Assembly: GCA_965222995.1 (NCBI GenBank)
Contig: OZ244977.1
Span: forward strand, 1,488,001-1,552,000
DNA length: 64,000 nucleotides
From: SB11 sp965222995
GTDB lineage: Bacteria > Bacteroidota > Bacteroidia > UBA8524
Direction: 5' to 3'
A program made the translations under genes and the position numbers. A model generated the notes under the pieces. That model did not search any database. It was given only the letters and a program-made list of their open reading frames with translations, and was not told where the DNA came from. Shown piece after piece: positions 61,851 through 64,000 of this stretch. Positions within the stretch are counted from its first letter, which is position 1; each line of letters opens with the position of its first letter.

Positions 61851-61898
61851 GTATTGTTATATGTAGTGATAACATGGTGTGCCATCACGCTTTCAAAT

Positions 61899-63014
61899 TT
61901 ACTGTAAAATAGAGGCTAATTTTTTCTCAAGCTCTGCACCGCGAAGGTTTTTAGCAATAATTTTTCCGTCTTTATCAAGCAATATAGTCTGTGGTATGCT
62001 TGAAACACTATATAAACTGGCTGCTGATGACTGCCAACCTTTTAAATCGCTAACATGTTTCCAGGTTAACCCATCTGCAGCTATGGCTTTGTTCCACGAT
62101 AATGCATTTTTATCTAACGATACACCCAGTATTTCAAAGCCTTTGTCTTTATATTGGTTGTACACTTTTACCACATTAGGGTTTTCTCTTCTGCACGGGC
62201 GGCACCACGATGCCCAAAAATCTATCAATACATATTTGCCTTTAAGTGAGCTTAAGCTTAATGGTTCACCTTCGGGTGTATTTAATGTAATATCGGGTGC
62301 TTTAGCCCCTACTGCTGTTCTTAAACGCGCCTGAGCTGTTGCCTTATATAAGTTATACCATGTGTTAGCAGGTTTTTTCTCAATGGCAGCTAAAATACTT
62401 TCTTCAGTGGCTAAATCGGCATCTACTTTAAGAATTTCAATGGTAAAAATTTTAGCTATAGGTGTTTGAAGTGTTTTTATCTGCTCTTGCGATTTAACTT
62501 TAAGCTCAGCCATTAAGTCCCTTACTTCAGTGCTTAGTTTTGTTCTTTCTTCATTGTTTATTGAAGAAGCAACTAACTTTTCGTTTAAGTCTAAAATTTT
62601 CTGATTATAAGTTGAGTTAAGGTTTGCCATTTTTGCTAAATCGGCACTGGCAGGACTATTTTTAACGGTATAGGTTAAAGTTTTGCCTGCATCAATTTCT
62701 ACTTTAATTTCAGCTTCAGGCTCTACAACCAAAAATACATTACGGTATGGACCAAAGTTGATTAATACATAAGAGGCTTCGTTAATTGTGCCTTTAAATT
62801 CAAATTTACCTTCGTTATTTACAGTTGCCGTATCAATAGCAACCATATTTTTTGATTGTATTTCTTGTAGTATTATTTGGTCTACTTGTAGGTTTTTTAT
62901 TACACCGTTTATTGTGTAGCTATTATTTTTTAACTGTTTAGTATTCGCAGCGTTTGCATTAAAAACAGTAAGAAATAATAGTGGCAATAGGTATAGTATT
63001 TTTAAGTTTTTCAT
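61899..63014 (-). CDS. DUF4369/TlpA-like thiol-disulfide oxidoreductase, paralogue
   Basis: A 371-aa protein with the same three-part layout as its downstream neighbour: signal peptide (MKNLKILYLLPLLFLTVFNANA, no lipobox cysteine), DUF4369 domain (Y-T-I-N-G-V-I, T-V-N-N-E-G-K-F), helical linker, and TlpA domain with W-A-S-W-C-R-P-C-R and V-S-S-I-P-Q-T. The two probably reduce disulfides of exported proteins or cytochrome c. They arose by tandem duplication and are 48 bp apart. Confidence 0.87.
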   Translation of the reverse strand: MKNLKILYLLPLLFLTVFNANAANTKQLKNNSYTINGVIKNLQVDQIILQEIQSKNMVAIDTATVNNEGKFEFKGTINEASYVLINFGPYRNVFLVVEPEAEIKVEIDAGKTLTYTVKNSPASADLAKMANLNSTYNQKILDLNEKLVASSINNEERTKLSTEVRDLMAELKVKSQEQIKTLQTPIAKIFTIEILKVDADLATEESILAAIEKKPANTWYNLYKATAQARLRTAVGAKAPDITLNTPEGEPLSLSSLKGKYVLIDFWASWCRPCRRENPNVVKVYNQYKDKGFEILGVSLDKNALSWNKAIAADGLTWKHVSDLKGWQSSAASLYSVSSIPQTILLDKDGKIIAKNLRGAELEKKLASILQ

Positions 63015-63030
63015 AATTGTACTTCACATA

Positions 63031-64000
63031 TTATAAAGTTTCTAAATAATCTCTAAGCAATTGGTTTGCCATTTTTGGGTCGGCTTTGCCTTTACTTTGT
63101 TTCATTACCTCTCCCATAAACAAACCCAACAAGTTTTTCTTCCCGTTTTTATACTCTTCTACCTTATCAGGATACTTGCTAACTGCTGTTTTTATTACTT
63201 CTTGCAAAAAGTTGCTATCGCTTTCCTGAATTACATTTAGCTCTTCTGCTATCTGTAAAGGTTCTTTCTCAGGATGCTCTACTAAATAAGGAAACACTTT
63301 TTGTGTAGCAATACTGTTACTGATTTTACCTTCGTCAATTAATTTTATAATCCCTGCTATAGAGCCGGAGCTAATAGTAAACTCAGACATATCTAAAGCG
63401 TTTTCATTTAAATAAGACTTTATACTTCCTGTAACAAAATTTGCCGCTGCTTTATAGTTTTGAGTAAATTGACAAAGGTCATTAAAATACAATGCGGTAT
63501 TCTTATCATCTGTAAGTACAGTTGCATCATAATCGCTTAAGCCCAAATTACTTGTATATTTTTCATACAACTCGTCAGGTAGCTCAGGCATATCGTTTTT
63601 AACCTTATTTAACCATTCCTCTTTAATAATTAAGGGTGGTAAATCAGGCTCAGGAAAGTAGCGGTAGTCATTTGCTTCTTCTTTGCTACGCATACTAAAA
63701 GTGGTGCCTGTTGCAGCATCAAAACTTCTGGTTTCTGTACTAAAGGTTCTCCCTGCTTCCAGTTCATCAATCTGGCGGATGATTTCATGTTCAATAGCAC
63801 GTTTTACGTTACTTATTGAGTTCATGTTTTTCACCTCTACTTTAGTACCAAATTTTTCAGTTCCTTTCAGTCTCACCGAAACATTGGCATCACAGCGCAA
63901 ACTCCCTTCTTCCATATTACCATCGCATATATCTAAATAGCGCACCAGTTTACGTATTTGTGTAAGGTATTGGTAGGCTTCTTCCCCACTTCTAAAATCA
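63031..64000 (-). CDS. gatB: Asp-tRNA(Asn)/Glu-tRNA(Gln) amidotransferase subunit B (5'-partial)
   Basis: The C-terminal part of GatB; the frame stays open to the right window edge, where the codons read R-S-G-E-E-A-Y-Q-Y-L before K-L-V-R-Y-L-D-I-C-D-G-N-M-E-E-G-S-L-R-C-D. That block is the conserved kinase-like core. Later segments are V-E-V-K-N-M-N-S-I, Y-R-Y-F-P-E-P-D-L-P-P-L and the YqeY-like tail domain ending L-L-R-D-Y-L-E-T-L. The enzyme transfers ammonia to mischarged Glu-tRNA(Gln) or Asp-tRNA(Asn). It lies 16 bp upstream of the TlpA pair, so read-through is possible. Confidence 0.95.
   Translation of the reverse strand, partial: DFRSGEEAYQYLTQIRKLVRYLDICDGNMEEGSLRCDANVSVRLKGTEKFGTKVEVKNMNSISNVKRAIEHEIIRQIDELEAGRTFSTETRSFDAATGTTFSMRSKEEANDYRYFPEPDLPPLIIKEEWLNKVKNDMPELPDELYEKYTSNLGLSDYDATVLTDDKNTALYFNDLCQFTQNYKAAANFVTGSIKSYLNENALDMSEFTISSGSIAGIIKLIDEGKISNSIATQKVFPYLVEHPEKEPLQIAEELNVIQESDSNFLQEVIKTAVSKYPDKVEEYKNGKKNLLGLFMGEVMKQSKGKADPKMANQLLRDYLETL

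Noticed and set aside
1..64000. CRISPR arrays, insertion sequences, integrases, prophage, toxin-antitoxin pairs
   Set aside because: No regularly spaced repeats, transposase or integrase motifs, or paired toxin-antitoxin genes were seen on reading both strands.

Overview
The window is a stretch of chromosome from a member of the Bacteroidota (Bacteroidetes). Evidence: the DNA is AT-rich by eye. Many genes are preceded by the phylum-specific -7 promoter element TAnnTTTG. There are type IX secretion C-terminal domains, a TonB-dependent receptor, DUF6340, DUF4369/TlpA and Lacal_2735-type proteins, and a FloA/NfeD pair. I cannot place it below phylum with confidence; a Chitinophagales/Sphingobacteriales/Flavobacteriales-like free-living aerobe fits. 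Most of the content is core chromosome. I see no prophage, integrase, insertion sequence, CRISPR array or rRNA operon.

Layout. 1-5.8 kb: end of a thioesterase, a secreted protein, and class Ia ribonucleotide reductase (nrdB-nrdA) behind a long intergenic region with DnaA-box-like sites. 5.8-13.6 kb: small membrane proteins, a DMT transporter, an ATP-grasp/LysE pair divergent from a MarR regulator, a TetR regulator and ferritin. 13.7-18.8 kb: two tandem OmpA-domain proteins, a T9SS cargo protein, the tRNA hydroxylase MiaE and a 54-aa Lacal_2735 protein. 18.9-26.8 kb: TonB receptor, apt, and a topoisomerase IV operon (parE-cupin-parC) followed by a stand-alone phage tail-collar domain. 26.9-36.1 kb: an Fe-S reductase of the QueG/dehalogenase type, a class 3 lipase, a DUF6340 lipoprotein, an MFS exporter, DinB, SRPBCC, an ECF42-like sigma factor with its DGPF partner, and a sulfatase. 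36.2-43.7 kb: cysteine dioxygenase, floA-nfeD, peroxiredoxin plus fatty acid hydroxylase, and a secreted M1 aminopeptidase. 43.7-50.4 kb: tRNA-Cys, an MBL phosphodiesterase, a candidate small RNA, a LexA-like S24 regulator, an exonuclease/GIY-YIG fusion, a MazG-like pyrophosphatase, and a HEAT/AlkD-like plus SPL-like radical SAM pair. 50.5-64 kb: TPR protein, gyrA, outer-membrane and inner-membrane unknowns, hbd, an alpha/beta hydrolase, a PhoR/PhoB-like two-component system, two TlpA-like thioredoxins and the 3' part of gatB.

Functional themes. DNA metabolism is over-represented: nrdBA, gyrA, parE/parC, a SOS-like S24 regulator beside a DEDDh/UvrC-type nuclease, an NTP pyrophosphatase, and a possible alkylation/photoproduct repair pair. 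Sulfur handling appears in the divergent sulfatase and cysteine dioxygenase. The most novel-looking items are an apparently unannotated small RNA of about 85 nt with its own promoter and terminator (44749-44868, minus strand), a sliding-clamp-like QxxLF tail on the ParC protein, and a bacterial cysteine dioxygenase that keeps the eukaryote-type Cys/Tyr cofactor residues. Many genes appear to start at TTG.
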